64,000 nucleotides of DNA from Nocardia australiensis (GCF_020733705.1 NZ_JAJFZM010000009.1:1-64000); one strand, 5' to 3'. Counted from the first letter of the stretch, positions 33,332 to 42,704 are shown. Notes: a model not told the origin generated them from the letters alone. Numbers and translations are program-made.

Positions 33332-34693
33332 CTATCCCCCGCCGAGGTGCCCGACAGAGTCGGCGATGCGATGAGCGGCAGCGGTACCGGATGCCACGCA
33401 CGCAGGAACACCTACGCCGTGTAGATACGCGCCCGCAACGGCCAAACCGGCGAAATCGGCTACCGCGGACTCTATTTCGGCGACCCGGGTAGTGTGCCCC
33501 GGCCCATATTGGGCGAGTCCGCCCGGCCAGCGCCGAACCAGTGCATCGAGCGGTTCGATAGTGGCACCGGTGACGGTGGCGAGGTCCTCGGCGGCCGCGG
33601 AGATCAGGTCGGCGTCCGACCAGGCCAGTGTCGAGTCGTCACCGAATTTGCCGAACGAGATTCGGACGGAGGCATTTTCGCGTTCGGACAGATGGGTCCA
33701 TTTGCGGCTCGATAGGGTGAAGGCTTTGGCGCGCAGCGGTTCTCCGGTGGCGACGAGGATGCCGGAGTTGACCGGAAGCGCGGTATCACGCGGAAGCGCA
33801 AGGGCGACAACGACAGAGGACGACAGTTCGATCTCCGAAGCAGGTCTAGCGGCGGCTGGAGCGATGGTGTGCAGCAGAGCCGCGGTGACGGGCGCCGGGG
33901 TGGCGAGCACCACCGCATCTACCGCACCCACCGGGTCGACGACCCAGCCGTTCGAGTCCCGGTCGAGGCGGGTCGCGGCCGACGCGGTGACGAATTTCGC
34001 GCCGGAACGGGCCGAAAGAGCTTCCAGCAGTACCCGATAGCCGTCACGGATGCCACCGAAGACCGGCGCATTCGACGGCGGCGGCATCGCGGCGGCGACG
34101 GCATGGGTGAGGCTGGGCGCACCGGCGTCGAGTGCCGCGGCCAGCGTGGGTAGCGCGGCACGCACCCCGATGGAGCGGGAGCTACCCGCGTATACGCCCC
34201 CGAGCAGTGGGTCGACGCTGCGCCGTGCGACCTGTGCACCGAAACGGTCGGCCACCAGGCTGTAGACATCGATGTCCGCACCCGGCTGCCAGGCCAGCGC
34301 ACTGCTGGACTCGGCTTCGATTCTCGCGAGTGTTTCGGCGTCGACCAGCCCGCGCATCGATTCGGCACTCGCGGGAATACCCATCAGCGTCCCCTCCGGC
34401 ATCGGATGCGCGGTGGCTTCGGACCAGACCAGCGGGCGCAGCCCCGCAGGGGTAACCAGTTGCGACCCGAGGCCGAGCTCACGCAGCAGCTCGGGCACTT
34501 CGGGCCTGCGCCCCACGAATGCCTCGGCACCGAGATCCAAAGGCCCCCCGGCCAATTCGCCAGTGTAGAGAATGCCACCCAGCCGGTCGCTTCGCTCGAT
34601 GACCGTGATATCGGCGTGCGGTCCCAGTGATCGCCGCAATCGATACGCGGCAACCAAGCCGCTGATGCCGCCGCCGACCACCGCGATTCTCAT
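33332..34693 (-). CDS. hemY: Coproporphyrinogen III oxidase (protoporphyrinogen oxidase family) HemY
   Basis: A 453-residue FAD enzyme. It has IAVVGGGISGLVAAYRLRR at the N terminus, ERSDRLGGILYTGELAGGPLDLGAEAFVGR, and the C-terminal FAD motif FAGLAVAGAYLHGVGVPACVASGTAAA. Because hemQ is present, the substrate is coproporphyrinogen III oxidised to coproporphyrin III rather than protoporphyrinogen (established for actinobacteria). Orthologue by position of Rv2677c. Confidence 0.95.
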   Translation of the reverse strand: MRIAVVGGGISGLVAAYRLRRSLGPHADITVIERSDRLGGILYTGELAGGPLDLGAEAFVGRRPEVPELLRELGLGSQLVTPAGLRPLVWSEATAHPMPEGTLMGIPASAESMRGLVDAETLARIEAESSSALAWQPGADIDVYSLVADRFGAQVARRSVDPLLGGVYAGSSRSIGVRAALPTLAAALDAGAPSLTHAVAAAMPPPSNAPVFGGIRDGYRVLLEALSARSGAKFVTASAATRLDRDSNGWVVDPVGAVDAVVLATPAPVTAALLHTIAPAAARPASEIELSSSVVVALALPRDTALPVNSGILVATGEPLRAKAFTLSSRKWTHLSERENASVRISFGKFGDDSTLAWSDADLISAAAEDLATVTGATIEPLDALVRRWPGGLAQYGPGHTTRVAEIESAVADFAGLAVAGAYLHGVGVPACVASGTAAAHRIADSVGHLGGG

Positions 34694-34740
34694 GCCTGTG
34701 ACCGTATCGTGGGCGGCGAAGCCGCTGTCTGCGCGACCGG

Positions 34741-35316
34741 TCAGTTGTCGGTTCGGTCACTCCCGGACACGATCAAGTCGACGTGCTCGCGTGTGCGATC
34801 CACCTCGAAATGCTCATCCTCGGCGACCATCCACTCGTCCCACAAATGCCGCGTCTCGATCCCGTCGCGAGCCAATCCACGCGCGAGGCGCTCGGCCCTC
34901 GGTGTCTCGATCCAGATAGCGAAGGACAGTCGATCGCGCACCGTTGCCCGCGCCGAAGACACCCCTTCGAGCACCAGGGTTCCACCGGGCTCGACCTCGT
35001 GCCATTCGGCAAGTGCCCGCTCATTCCAGTCCCAGCGCTGATAGCGGCCACCCCGCTCGGCCGCCAACGGCCGCAGCAGTTGCTCCTCCAAGCGCGGCCA
35101 CCAGCCGACAGGGTTGTCCTGCGAGGCGAAATCGTCGGTGTGCACCAGTCGCGCGCCACACACGTCGGCCAAACGCCGCGCATACGTCGACTTCCCCGCT
35201 CCACCAGGTCCGTCGACCGCCACCAGCCGCATCGATCCGAGCCGGGGCGGACGCGCCGCTATCCACGCGGCAACTGCCTCGAAGTCCACACCCGGCCCTA
35301 GGGCGTCACAGTTCAT
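34741..35316 (-). CDS. Uridine-kinase-like P-loop kinase
   Basis: A 191-residue kinase with Walker A VDGPGGAGKSTYARRLADV, an acidic motif VHTDDFASQDNPVGWWPRLE and the LID-like ETPRAERLARGLARDG. It resembles uridine kinase/phosphoribulokinase-type proteins, but its substrate is unknown. The ATG at 35316 overlaps the end of hemE by 11 bases; a TTG at 35322 is possible. It sits between hemE and hemY, an addition not seen in the M. tuberculosis block, and may be co-transcribed with the heme genes without a heme role. Confidence 0.82.
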   Translation of the reverse strand: MNCDALGPGVDFEAVAAWIAARPPRLGSMRLVAVDGPGGAGKSTYARRLADVCGARLVHTDDFASQDNPVGWWPRLEEQLLRPLAAERGGRYQRWDWNERALAEWHEVEPGGTLVLEGVSSARATVRDRLSFAIWIETPRAERLARGLARDGIETRHLWDEWMVAEDEHFEVDRTREHVDLIVSGSDRTDN

Positions 35317-36370
35317 GGACAAGTTCGACCAGCGCGGTCAGCACACCTGGGTCGGTGTCCGGAAGAACACCATGGCCGAGGTTGAAGATGTGGCCCGCCG
35401 CGCCCATCGTGATCGCCTCATCGGCCTCGCCCGCGATGCGACGGGCCTCGGACTCGATCGCCGCCGATCCGGCGAAAAGCACCGCCGGATCCAGGTTGCC
35501 CTGCAACGCTTTTCCGGGGCCGACACGCCGCACCGCCTCGGTGAGCGGGACTCGCCAATCGACGCCGACGACGTCCGCACCGGCCTCCCCCATCGCACCG
35601 AGCAGGTCACCGGTGCCGACACCGAAATGGATGCGCGGCACACCCGCCGTGGCGATCTGCGCGAACACCCGCTCGGAATGGGGCAGCACGAAGGTGCGGT
35701 AGTCGGCCAGCGACAGCGCGCCCGCCCATGAATCGAACAGTTGCAAGGCGTCGACGCCCGCCGCCAACTGCGCCTGCAGGAAGGCGACGGTGATATCGGT
35801 GAGCACGCCGAGCAGCTCGTGCCAGGTAGTCGGATCGGCGTGCATCATCGCCTTGGTTCGCTCGTGGTTCTTACTCGGTCCCCCCTCCACCAGGTAGGAG
35901 GCCAGCGTGAACGGCGCGCCAGCGAATCCGATCAGCGGCGTATCGCCGAGCGCGTCGACGAGCAACTCGATACCGTCGGTCACCGCGCCCACCTCTTCCG
36001 GGCGCAATCTCGGCAGCGCGCGCACGTCGGCGGCGGTACGCACCGGCGAGGCGATCACCGGCCCGACGCCGGGCACGATATCGAGGTCGATGCCTGCGGC
36101 TTTCAACGGAACGACGATGTCGGAGAACAAGATCGCCGCATCGACGCCGTGCCTGCGAATCGGCTGCATGGTGATCTCGCACACCAGTTCCGGGTCGAAG
36201 CACGACTCGAGCATACCGATGCCTTTGCGAAGTTCGCGGTACTCGGGCAGCGAGCGTCCGGCTTGACGCATGAACCACACCGGGCGCCGGCTGGGCGTGG
36301 CGCCGGTGGCGGCGGCCAGGAACGGGGCATCGGTCAACCGGCGGCGGGTGTAAGTGTTCACCTCTGTCAT
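35306..36370 (-). CDS. hemE: Uroporphyrinogen decarboxylase HemE
   Basis: A 354-residue TIM-barrel enzyme that removes four carboxylates from uroporphyrinogen III to form coproporphyrinogen III. PVWFMRQAGRSLPEYRELR and LFSDIVVPLKAAGIDLDIV are the two family signatures, and LIGFAGAPFTLASYLVEGG and FGVGTGDLLGAMGEAGADVV follow. ATG 36370 is used. It leads the hemE-kinase-hemY-hemQ group and is divergent from the DUF3000 gene. Confidence 0.97.
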   Translation of the reverse strand: MTEVNTYTRRRLTDAPFLAAATGATPSRRPVWFMRQAGRSLPEYRELRKGIGMLESCFDPELVCEITMQPIRRHGVDAAILFSDIVVPLKAAGIDLDIVPGVGPVIASPVRTAADVRALPRLRPEEVGAVTDGIELLVDALGDTPLIGFAGAPFTLASYLVEGGPSKNHERTKAMMHADPTTWHELLGVLTDITVAFLQAQLAAGVDALQLFDSWAGALSLADYRTFVLPHSERVFAQIATAGVPRIHFGVGTGDLLGAMGEAGADVVGVDWRVPLTEAVRRVGPGKALQGNLDPAVLFAGSAAIESEARRIAGEADEAITMGAAGHIFNLGHGVLPDTDPGVLTALVELVHEL

Positions 36371-36502
36371 CGTATGCGGCCCGGCCACAGCGACGGACCG
36401 GGAGGCTGCGGCCTCGTTGCCATGCACGGCTCGCAGACGCCATATTGCGTTCAGCGGCGCGCCTCCGACTGCGCCGGGTGGACTAGGTCTACCGTCGCAT
36501 TT

Positions 36503-37141
36503 GTGACACCGCTCGACTTCCGCGACGGAGCCGCACCGACCGAGGGACCCAATGGCGAGCCTGCTCAATTTCGCGCTGCGGTAGAGGCGATGCGCGCCGC
36601 TGCCGTACATCCCCGGATCGAGCTGGCACCGATCCGCCCGCCGCAACGCCTCGCTCCCTATTCCTATGCGCTCGGCGCCGAAGTCAAACACCCCGAAACC
36701 CCTGTTGTGCCAGTCGATTCCGACGATGATGCCTTCGGCAGGCTAATCCTGCTACACGACCCCGACGGCGACGACGCCTGGAACGGCACCTTCCGGCTGG
36801 TGGCCTACATCCAGGCCGACATCGATGGCGCGCTTGCCACCGATCCGCTGCTACCCGAGGTCGCGTGGAGTTGGCTGGTGGACGCGCTGGAATCCCGCCA
36901 CGAACCATTCACCGCGCTCGGCGGTACCGTCACCTCGACGAGTTCGGTGCGCTACGGCGACATCGCCGGACCACCGCGCGCGCACCAATTGGAGCTGCGC
37001 GCGTCCTGGACAGCGGTGACCACCGAGATGCAACCGCATGTGGAAGCCTTCTGCGAGGTGCTCGCCTACGCGGCCGGGCTACCGCCTGCCGGTATCACCC
37101 ATCTTCGGCCAGAGTCGTACACCAGCCACGACCACAGCTGA
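36503..37141 (+). CDS. DUF3000 family protein (Rv2680-like)
   Basis: A 212-residue protein of the DUF3000 family: RLAPYSYALGAEVKHPE, LILLHDPDGDDAWNGTFRLV, PEVAWSWLVDALESRHEPF and VTSTSSVRYGDIAGPPRAHQ. Its function is unknown; across mycolata it is paired with RNase D. GTG 36503 has no ribosome site, and TAGGTC lies a few bases upstream, so it is probably leaderless. In M. tuberculosis echA15 separates it from hemE; that gene is absent here and a related one is at 43573. Confidence 0.88.
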   Translation: MTPLDFRDGAAPTEGPNGEPAQFRAAVEAMRAAAVHPRIELAPIRPPQRLAPYSYALGAEVKHPETPVVPVDSDDDAFGRLILLHDPDGDDAWNGTFRLVAYIQADIDGALATDPLLPEVAWSWLVDALESRHEPFTALGGTVTSTSSVRYGDIAGPPRAHQLELRASWTAVTTEMQPHVEAFCEVLAYAAGLPPAGITHLRPESYTSHDHS

Positions 37142-37163
37142 CCGCCACGTAAAGTTCAGGTTT

Positions 37164-38444
37164 ATGCCGGAAGCAGACGAGTCCGATCAAGGCAGTACCG
37201 CGCAAGACAACGCAGCCGAACCGCTGCTGGTCCCTGCCGAGGGCGTGCCACCCGTTCTTGCTTCCGCACGTGAGATCGTCGAAGCCGCCGCCGCGCTGGC
37301 CGCGGGTACCGGTCCGCTCGCCGTCGACGCCGAACGCGCTTCCGGTTTCCGGTACTCGGCGCGTGCCTATCTGATCCAGCTGCGCCGCGCCGGAGCAGGC
37401 AGTTTCCTCATCGATCCGATCCCGGTCGCCGATGCTCTCGCCCCGCTGGCCGAGGCGGTCAACGGCCTGGAATGGGTGCTGCATTCGGCCGACCAGGATC
37501 TGCCCGGCCTCGCCGAACTCGGACTGCGCCCCGCGCGACTGTTCGACACCGAATTGGGTGGCAGGCTGGCGGGTTTCGAACGGGTCGGTCTCGCGGCGAT
37601 GGTGGAACGGCTGCTCGGCCGGGCGCTACGCAAGGGGCACGGTGCCGCCGACTGGTCCACCCGGCCGCTGCCCGATGAGTGGCTGAACTATGCCGCGCTC
37701 GATGTCGAACTGCTGCTGGAATTGCGCGACGAGGTCGCCGCCTCGCTCAGCGAACAGGGCAAAATAGACTGGGCCACACAGGAATTCGAGTATGTTCGAA
37801 CCGCGGAACCCGGTGCACCGAAGGCCGACCGGTGGCGGCGCACCTCAGGTATCCACACCCTGCGCCGCGCCAGGCAGCTCGCCATCGTGCGCGAGCTGTG
37901 GACCACCAGAGACACCCTGGCCCGCTCCCGTGACGTAGCGCCCGCCCGCATCCTGCCGGATTCGGCGATTGTCGCCGCAGCCACCACGGAGCCACGCACC
38001 ATCGCCCAACTGCGCGTGCTTCCAGTTTTCGGCGGGCCACGTCAACGCCGATACTCTCGCGAATGGCTCGGTGCCGTCGACCGCGGACGCGCCCTTCCCG
38101 ACAGCGATCTCCCTCCGCTCAGCCAGCCCTACGATGGACCGCCGCCGGTGAACCGCTGGGAGCGCCGCGACGCCGCCGCCGCGGCCAGACTGACCAGGTC
38201 GCGAGCGGCAATGGGCGAGCTGTCGGATGAACACGCGATCCCCGTCGAAAACCTGCTCTCCCCCGACCTGGTCCGCCGCCTGTGCTGGGACGGCTTGCCG
38301 AACTACGACCGGGTCGGCGATCCGGCCGACCTGTCGGCCGACATCGACGGGTTCCTGAAATCGGGCGGTGCCCGCCCGTGGCAGCGTGAACTCGCTGTTC
38401 CCGGCCTCACGGTCGCGTTGACTCCGCCGCCGCCCGACGCATAA
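37164..38444 (+). CDS. rnd: Ribonuclease D
   Basis: A 426-residue 3'-5' exoribonuclease. The DEDDy domain shows PLAVDAERASGFRY (Asp, Glu), VLHSADQDLPGLAELG (Asp) and WLNYAALDVELLLEL (Tyr, Asp). An HRDC domain follows at about 215-300 (ARQLAIVRELWTTRDTLARS). The C-terminal region is longer than in Escherichia coli, as usual in actinomycetes. Acts in tRNA and stable RNA maturation. It follows DUF3000 by 22 bases; TAAAGT eight bases before the ATG could give it its own leaderless mRNA. Confidence 0.94.
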   Translation: MPEADESDQGSTAQDNAAEPLLVPAEGVPPVLASAREIVEAAAALAAGTGPLAVDAERASGFRYSARAYLIQLRRAGAGSFLIDPIPVADALAPLAEAVNGLEWVLHSADQDLPGLAELGLRPARLFDTELGGRLAGFERVGLAAMVERLLGRALRKGHGAADWSTRPLPDEWLNYAALDVELLLELRDEVAASLSEQGKIDWATQEFEYVRTAEPGAPKADRWRRTSGIHTLRRARQLAIVRELWTTRDTLARSRDVAPARILPDSAIVAAATTEPRTIAQLRVLPVFGGPRQRRYSREWLGAVDRGRALPDSDLPPLSQPYDGPPPVNRWERRDAAAAARLTRSRAAMGELSDEHAIPVENLLSPDLVRRLCWDGLPNYDRVGDPADLSADIDGFLKSGGARPWQRELAVPGLTVALTPPPPDA

Positions 38445-38464
38445 CGGGCCGACCTCGAGTTCCC

Positions 38465-38680
38465 CTATCGGCGCAGCAGCTCGCCACGCCGATGCCGCAG
38501 GACCTCTGAGCGCCTGGCCACGTCGATGGTGGCGAGCATGGCGTGGATGTCGCCGAGCGCGAACCCCGCCTGCTTCGCCCACAGGACCACCGCAATCTGG
38601 AATACGTCGTTCTGGCCGGACCCTCCCGTACCTCGCAGTGCGCGGCGCGTTCCACCGCAGGTGCCGGGCGATGCCGGCAA
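38465..38680 (-). pseudogene. MerR-like regulator fragment
   Basis: The minus-strand frame reads QIAVVLWAKQAGFALGDIHA then MLATIDVARRSEVLRHRRGELLRR and stops. This resembles the second half of a MerR-type winged HTH with the start of its dimer helix. The first half, including the recognition helix, is not recognisable, and the effector part is missing. It lies between rnd and dxs, with its end 20 bases from the rnd stop. It is probably a truncated regulator; a short functional protein cannot be excluded. Confidence 0.45.
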
Positions 38681-38699
38681 GTGGCGGCGGGCGACCTGA

Positions 38700-40595
38700 T
38701 CAGCGGGCGTCGAGCCAGCCCGTAATGCGGCGGGCGATGTCCGGGGCAGTCAGGCCCAGGTCCTCGTGCACCTGGTTTCGCGAGGCGTGGTCCAGGAAGT
38801 GTTGGGGCACACCGAGATCGCGGGTGGGGACGTCGAGGCCGGCGGTGCGCAGGCGAGCGGAGATGGTGGAGCCGATGCCGCCATGTAGGCCGCCGTCTTC
38901 GAGAGTTACCAGGAGGCGGTAGTTTTCGGCGAGTTTGACAATGGTGTCGGAAACCGGCAGAACCCAGCGGGGGTCGATGACGGTGATCGAAATGCCTTCC
39001 GGCGCAAGCAGGCCCGCGACCTGCAGGGCCAATTCGGCGAACGCGCCGACCGCGACGAGCAAGACGTCGCCGCGCTGGGTCTGCGCGGAGCCACCGTCTT
39101 GGTCGGGCAGACGAAGCACATCGATGCCGTCGAGGCGTTCGACCGCCGAAATATCTTCGACGACACTGCCTTTGGGAAAACGGATGGCGGTGGGACCGTC
39201 GTTCACCGCGAGAGCCTCGGCGAGTTCCTCGCGCAGCGTACCCGCGTCGCGAGGTGCGGCCACACGAATGCCGGGGATGATGCCGAGCACCGAGAGATCC
39301 CACATGCCGTTATGGCTGGCGCCGTCGCTCCCGGTGATACCGGCACGGTCGAGGACCACGGTCACCGGCTGCTTCAGCAGTGCGACATCCATCAGCAACT
39401 GATCGAAGGCGCGGTTGAGGAAGGTGGAGTAGATCGCGACGACCGGATGCATGCCGCCCAGAGCGAGACCGGCGGCCGAGGCCATCGCGTGCTGCTCGGC
39501 GATACCGACGTCGAACATGCGGTCCGGGAAGCGTTCGCCGAACGCCGACAATCCGGTCGGTCCCGGCATGGCCGCTGTGATGGCGACGATGTCGTCGCGG
39601 CGCTGCGCGTGGGCGATCAGTTCCTCGGAGAACACCGAGGTCCAGCCGCGCCCCTTGGCGCCGAGCGGCAGGCCCGTCAGCGGGTCGATCGGATCGCAGG
39701 AGTGCATCTGATCGGCTTCATGGTTTTCCGCGTGCTCGTAACCGCGTCCCTTCTGGGTCACCACATGCACGACGACCGGCCCACCGAACTCCTTGGCCCG
39801 GCGCAGCGCGGCTTCCAGTGCGCCACTGTCATGGCCATCCACCGGTCCGACGTATTTGAGCCCGAGGTCGCCGAACAGCTCCTGCGGACTGACCGCGTCC
39901 TTTATGCCGGCCTTCACCGCGTGCACCATCGAATACGCGGATTCGCCGACGCGCGGAATGCTCTTGAGAATCCGTTTGCCGGTATCGAGCGCGTGCTCGT
40001 AGGCGGGCTGGGTCCGCAGCGCGGTCAGCCGGTCGGCGAGGCCGCCGATGGTCGGCGCGTAGGACCGACCGTTGTCATTGACTACCACGACCACCGGACG
40101 ATCGGGCGCACCGGCGATGTTGTTGAGCGCCTCCCAGCACATGCCGCCGGTGAGCGCGCCGTCACCGACGACCGCGACAACGTGCCGATCCTGACCGGTC
40201 AGCGCGAATGCCTTCGCCAGCCCGTCGGCATAGGACAGCGACGCCGAGGCGTGTGAGGATTCCACCCAGTCGTGCGCGCTTTCGGCGCGACTGGGATAGC
40301 CCGACAATCCGCCTTGTTTGCGCAGCGTGTCGAACTGGTCCTTGCGGCCGGTGAGGATCTTGTGCACGTAGGCCTGATGCCCGGTGTCGAAGATCAATGG
40401 ATCGGCCGGCGAGTCGAAGACCCGGTGCAGGGCGATGGTCAGCTCGACCACGCCGAGGTTGGGCCCGAGATGCCCACCGGTTGCGGCGACCTTCTCGACC
40501 AGGAACTGGCGAATCTCCGTCGCCAACTCCCGCACCTCGGCCACATTCAACCGGCGCAGGTCTTCGGGCGCATCGACCCGGGAAAGCACTCCCAC
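38700..40595 (-). CDS. dxs: 1-deoxy-D-xylulose-5-phosphate synthase Dxs
   Basis: A 631-residue thiamine-diphosphate enzyme, the first step of the MEP isoprenoid pathway (pyruvate plus glyceraldehyde 3-phosphate). GHQAYVHKILTGRKDQF is N-terminal, VAVVGDGALTGGMCWEALNN is the ThDP/Mg site, and VVLDRAGITGSDGASHNGMW and VTLEDGGLHGGIGSTISARL are in the pyrimidine-binding and C-terminal transketolase domains. Full length. Start GTG 40595. It is convergent with rnd as in M. tuberculosis (Rv2682c, dxs1). Confidence 0.97.
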   Translation of the reverse strand: MGVLSRVDAPEDLRRLNVAEVRELATEIRQFLVEKVAATGGHLGPNLGVVELTIALHRVFDSPADPLIFDTGHQAYVHKILTGRKDQFDTLRKQGGLSGYPSRAESAHDWVESSHASASLSYADGLAKAFALTGQDRHVVAVVGDGALTGGMCWEALNNIAGAPDRPVVVVVNDNGRSYAPTIGGLADRLTALRTQPAYEHALDTGKRILKSIPRVGESAYSMVHAVKAGIKDAVSPQELFGDLGLKYVGPVDGHDSGALEAALRRAKEFGGPVVVHVVTQKGRGYEHAENHEADQMHSCDPIDPLTGLPLGAKGRGWTSVFSEELIAHAQRRDDIVAITAAMPGPTGLSAFGERFPDRMFDVGIAEQHAMASAAGLALGGMHPVVAIYSTFLNRAFDQLLMDVALLKQPVTVVLDRAGITGSDGASHNGMWDLSVLGIIPGIRVAAPRDAGTLREELAEALAVNDGPTAIRFPKGSVVEDISAVERLDGIDVLRLPDQDGGSAQTQRGDVLLVAVGAFAELALQVAGLLAPEGISITVIDPRWVLPVSDTIVKLAENYRLLVTLEDGGLHGGIGSTISARLRTAGLDVPTRDLGVPQHFLDHASRNQVHEDLGLTAPDIARRITGWLDAR

Positions 40596-40796
40596 CTGAA
40601 CTCGCTCCCTCCGGATAGCGCATCTGATCCGATCAGTCTACGGAGCCGCACCAGTGCACTGACACGAGCGCGGGGCGTCACCTGCCGTCATGACGTGCAA
40701 ATGTGAGCCTCCACACGAATCGCCGACCGAATGGTCCCGCCGGAAGACACGCGCTCGGCCGGACGAATGTCCGACCGCCGCATACGCTACCGCGCC

Positions 40797-40808
40797 TACA
40801 GTGATCGT
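40797..40808 (+). promoter_or_regulatory. Candidate -10 box TACAGT for a leaderless glutaminase mRNA
   Basis: TACAGT at 40797-40802 is followed six bases later by the GTG start. The same TACAGT-N6-GTG arrangement precedes cei at 54791, which supports transcription starting at the start codon. No convincing -35 box is seen. Confidence 0.45.
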
Positions 40809-42674
40809 GTGACCGAGCCCGAGCATCAGGTTCCGCAGGCGGTCGACCCCGGCGTCGTAGCGCGCATCGTCACCGACGTCTACCAGTTGTGCCGGGCCGA
40901 GAACTCCGGCGCGTTAGCCGACTACATCCCGGAACTCGCAGCCGTGCAACCGGATTCGTTCGGACTATGCCTGGCCACCGCCGACGGGCGGGTTTACGGC
41001 ACCGGGGATGTCGCCACCACATTCACCATCCAGTCCATCTCCAAGCCGTTCACCTACGCGCTCGCCCTGGCTGATCGGGGTCCGGCGGCGGTGGCCGAAC
41101 ACATCGACGTGGAACCTTCCGGGGAGCCGTTCAACGAGATCAGCCTCGACCCGGTGACCGAACGCCCGCGTAATCCGATGATCAACGCGGGCGCCATCAC
41201 CGCGACCGCGCTGATCAGCGGCCATGACCCGGCGCAGAAGTTCGAACGTATCCGCCGCAGCTTCTCCCGCTTCGCCGGACGCGAGTTGACGATGAATGAA
41301 CCGGTATACGCCTCCGAGGCGCGCACCGGATACCGCAACCGTGCCATCGGCTACATGCTGCGCTCGTTCGGCATCATCGACTCCGATCCGGACGAGGCGG
41401 TCGACCGGTATTTCCGCCAGTGCTCGCTCGACATCACCTGCCACGATCTCGCGCTGATGGCGGCCACATTGGCCAACAACGGGATCAACCCGGTGACTCA
41501 CGAGCGAGCCTTGTCGACGGCGCTGACCGAACGCGTGCTCAGTGTGATGACAACCTGCGGCATGTACAACGCCGCCGGTGACTGGGTGACCACGGTCGGG
41601 ATGCCCGCCAAGAGCGGTGTCGGCGGCGGAATCCTCGCCGTGCTGCCCGGCCAGATCGGCATCGCCGTCTACTCCCCGCGACTGGACGCACACGGCAACA
41701 GCGTGCGCGGTGTCGCGGCCTGCCGCGAACTGTCCAGGCGGCTGGAACTGCATTTCCTCCATGTGACTCGCTCCGCGCGCACCGCGATCCGGGCCGCCTA
41801 CTCGGTGGCCGAGGTGCCGTCACGACTCCAGCGCACGACCGGCGAGATGGCGGTACTCGCCGAACACGGCGACCGGGCGCGCGTCTATGAGCTACACGGT
41901 GATCTGTTGTTCGCGGGCGCGGAGCGGGCGGTGCACGCGATCGAAGAGCAGGCGGCCGAGCTCGAGGCGCTGGTGGTTGACCTGAGGCGAGTGGGCGAGG
42001 TGAGCATGATCGCCATCCATATGCTCAACGAACTGCAGTCCGAACTCGCCACGGCGGGTTGCCGGGTGGCCATCGTCGATCCCGACAGCAAAATGGGTCA
42101 CCTGGTGTCCAGCTTGGTTCCCGACGATCCACGCGGACGTGTCTTCATCGACCGCGACAGCGCCACCGAATGGTGCGAGGACATCGTGCTCGACCACCAT
42201 CGGCCCACCGCCGAACCGGCGTGCACGTCACTGCCGATCGAGGACCATCCCGTGCTCGCCGCACTGAGCCCCGACGACCGAGCGCGGTTGGCAAAGGATT
42301 TCGAGGTGCGCACCATCGCCCGTGGCGAGGCGATCGCGCGCCGTGGCAGCACCCGTTCCGGCCTTTACCTGATCCTGGAGGGACGGGTACGGATCACCTT
42401 CGAAGGCGCCGACGGGCGCACGCACCGACTGGCGTCGCTGTCGGCCGGAATGTCGTTCGGGGAGATCCCGATGCTCGTCGGCACCCCGTTCGTCAACGAA
42501 GCTCGCGCCGAGAGCACCGTGCGCATTGCGGTTTTGAGCCCGCGGCGATTCGACGTGCTCACCGAGCAGGCGCCCGAACTCAAACTCGCGCTACTCGAGC
42601 GGCTCGCCGCGGGCGCCTACGCACAGATGGATGCCGCGGTGCACGCGATCGCGGTACGCGGCAGCGACTATTGA
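40809..42674 (+). CDS. glsA: Glutaminase A fused to STAS and cyclic-nucleotide-binding domains
   Basis: A 621-residue protein with three domains. Residues 1-310 are a serine-type glutaminase with Ser76-x-x-Lys79 (FTIQSISKPFTYAL), RPRNPMINAGAITATALI and MPAKSGVGGGILAVLPGQIG; it hydrolyses glutamine to glutamate and ammonia. Residues about 345-440 are a STAS-like domain (ELEALVVDLRRVGEVSMIAI). Residues about 470-600 are a CAP_ED domain with cassette AGMSFGEIPMLVGTP. The extra domains suggest control by a nucleotide ligand and by a protein partner (inference). GTG 40809 has no ribosome site but a TACAGT box. Confidence 0.92.
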   Translation: MTEPEHQVPQAVDPGVVARIVTDVYQLCRAENSGALADYIPELAAVQPDSFGLCLATADGRVYGTGDVATTFTIQSISKPFTYALALADRGPAAVAEHIDVEPSGEPFNEISLDPVTERPRNPMINAGAITATALISGHDPAQKFERIRRSFSRFAGRELTMNEPVYASEARTGYRNRAIGYMLRSFGIIDSDPDEAVDRYFRQCSLDITCHDLALMAATLANNGINPVTHERALSTALTERVLSVMTTCGMYNAAGDWVTTVGMPAKSGVGGGILAVLPGQIGIAVYSPRLDAHGNSVRGVAACRELSRRLELHFLHVTRSARTAIRAAYSVAEVPSRLQRTTGEMAVLAEHGDRARVYELHGDLLFAGAERAVHAIEEQAAELEALVVDLRRVGEVSMIAIHMLNELQSELATAGCRVAIVDPDSKMGHLVSSLVPDDPRGRVFIDRDSATEWCEDIVLDHHRPTAEPACTSLPIEDHPVLAALSPDDRARLAKDFEVRTIARGEAIARRGSTRSGLYLILEGRVRITFEGADGRTHRLASLSAGMSFGEIPMLVGTPFVNEARAESTVRIAVLSPRRFDVLTEQAPELKLALLERLAAGAYAQMDAAVHAIAVRGSDY

Positions 42675-42704
42675 GCCACCATCCGACATAGTCAGGAGTG
42701 CGTC

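Noticed and set aside
35741..37141. Long plus-strand open frame across hemE into DUF3000
   Set aside because: The part before 36503 is antisense to hemE and has no family features; it is open only because of high GC content. Only the DUF3000 part is coding.
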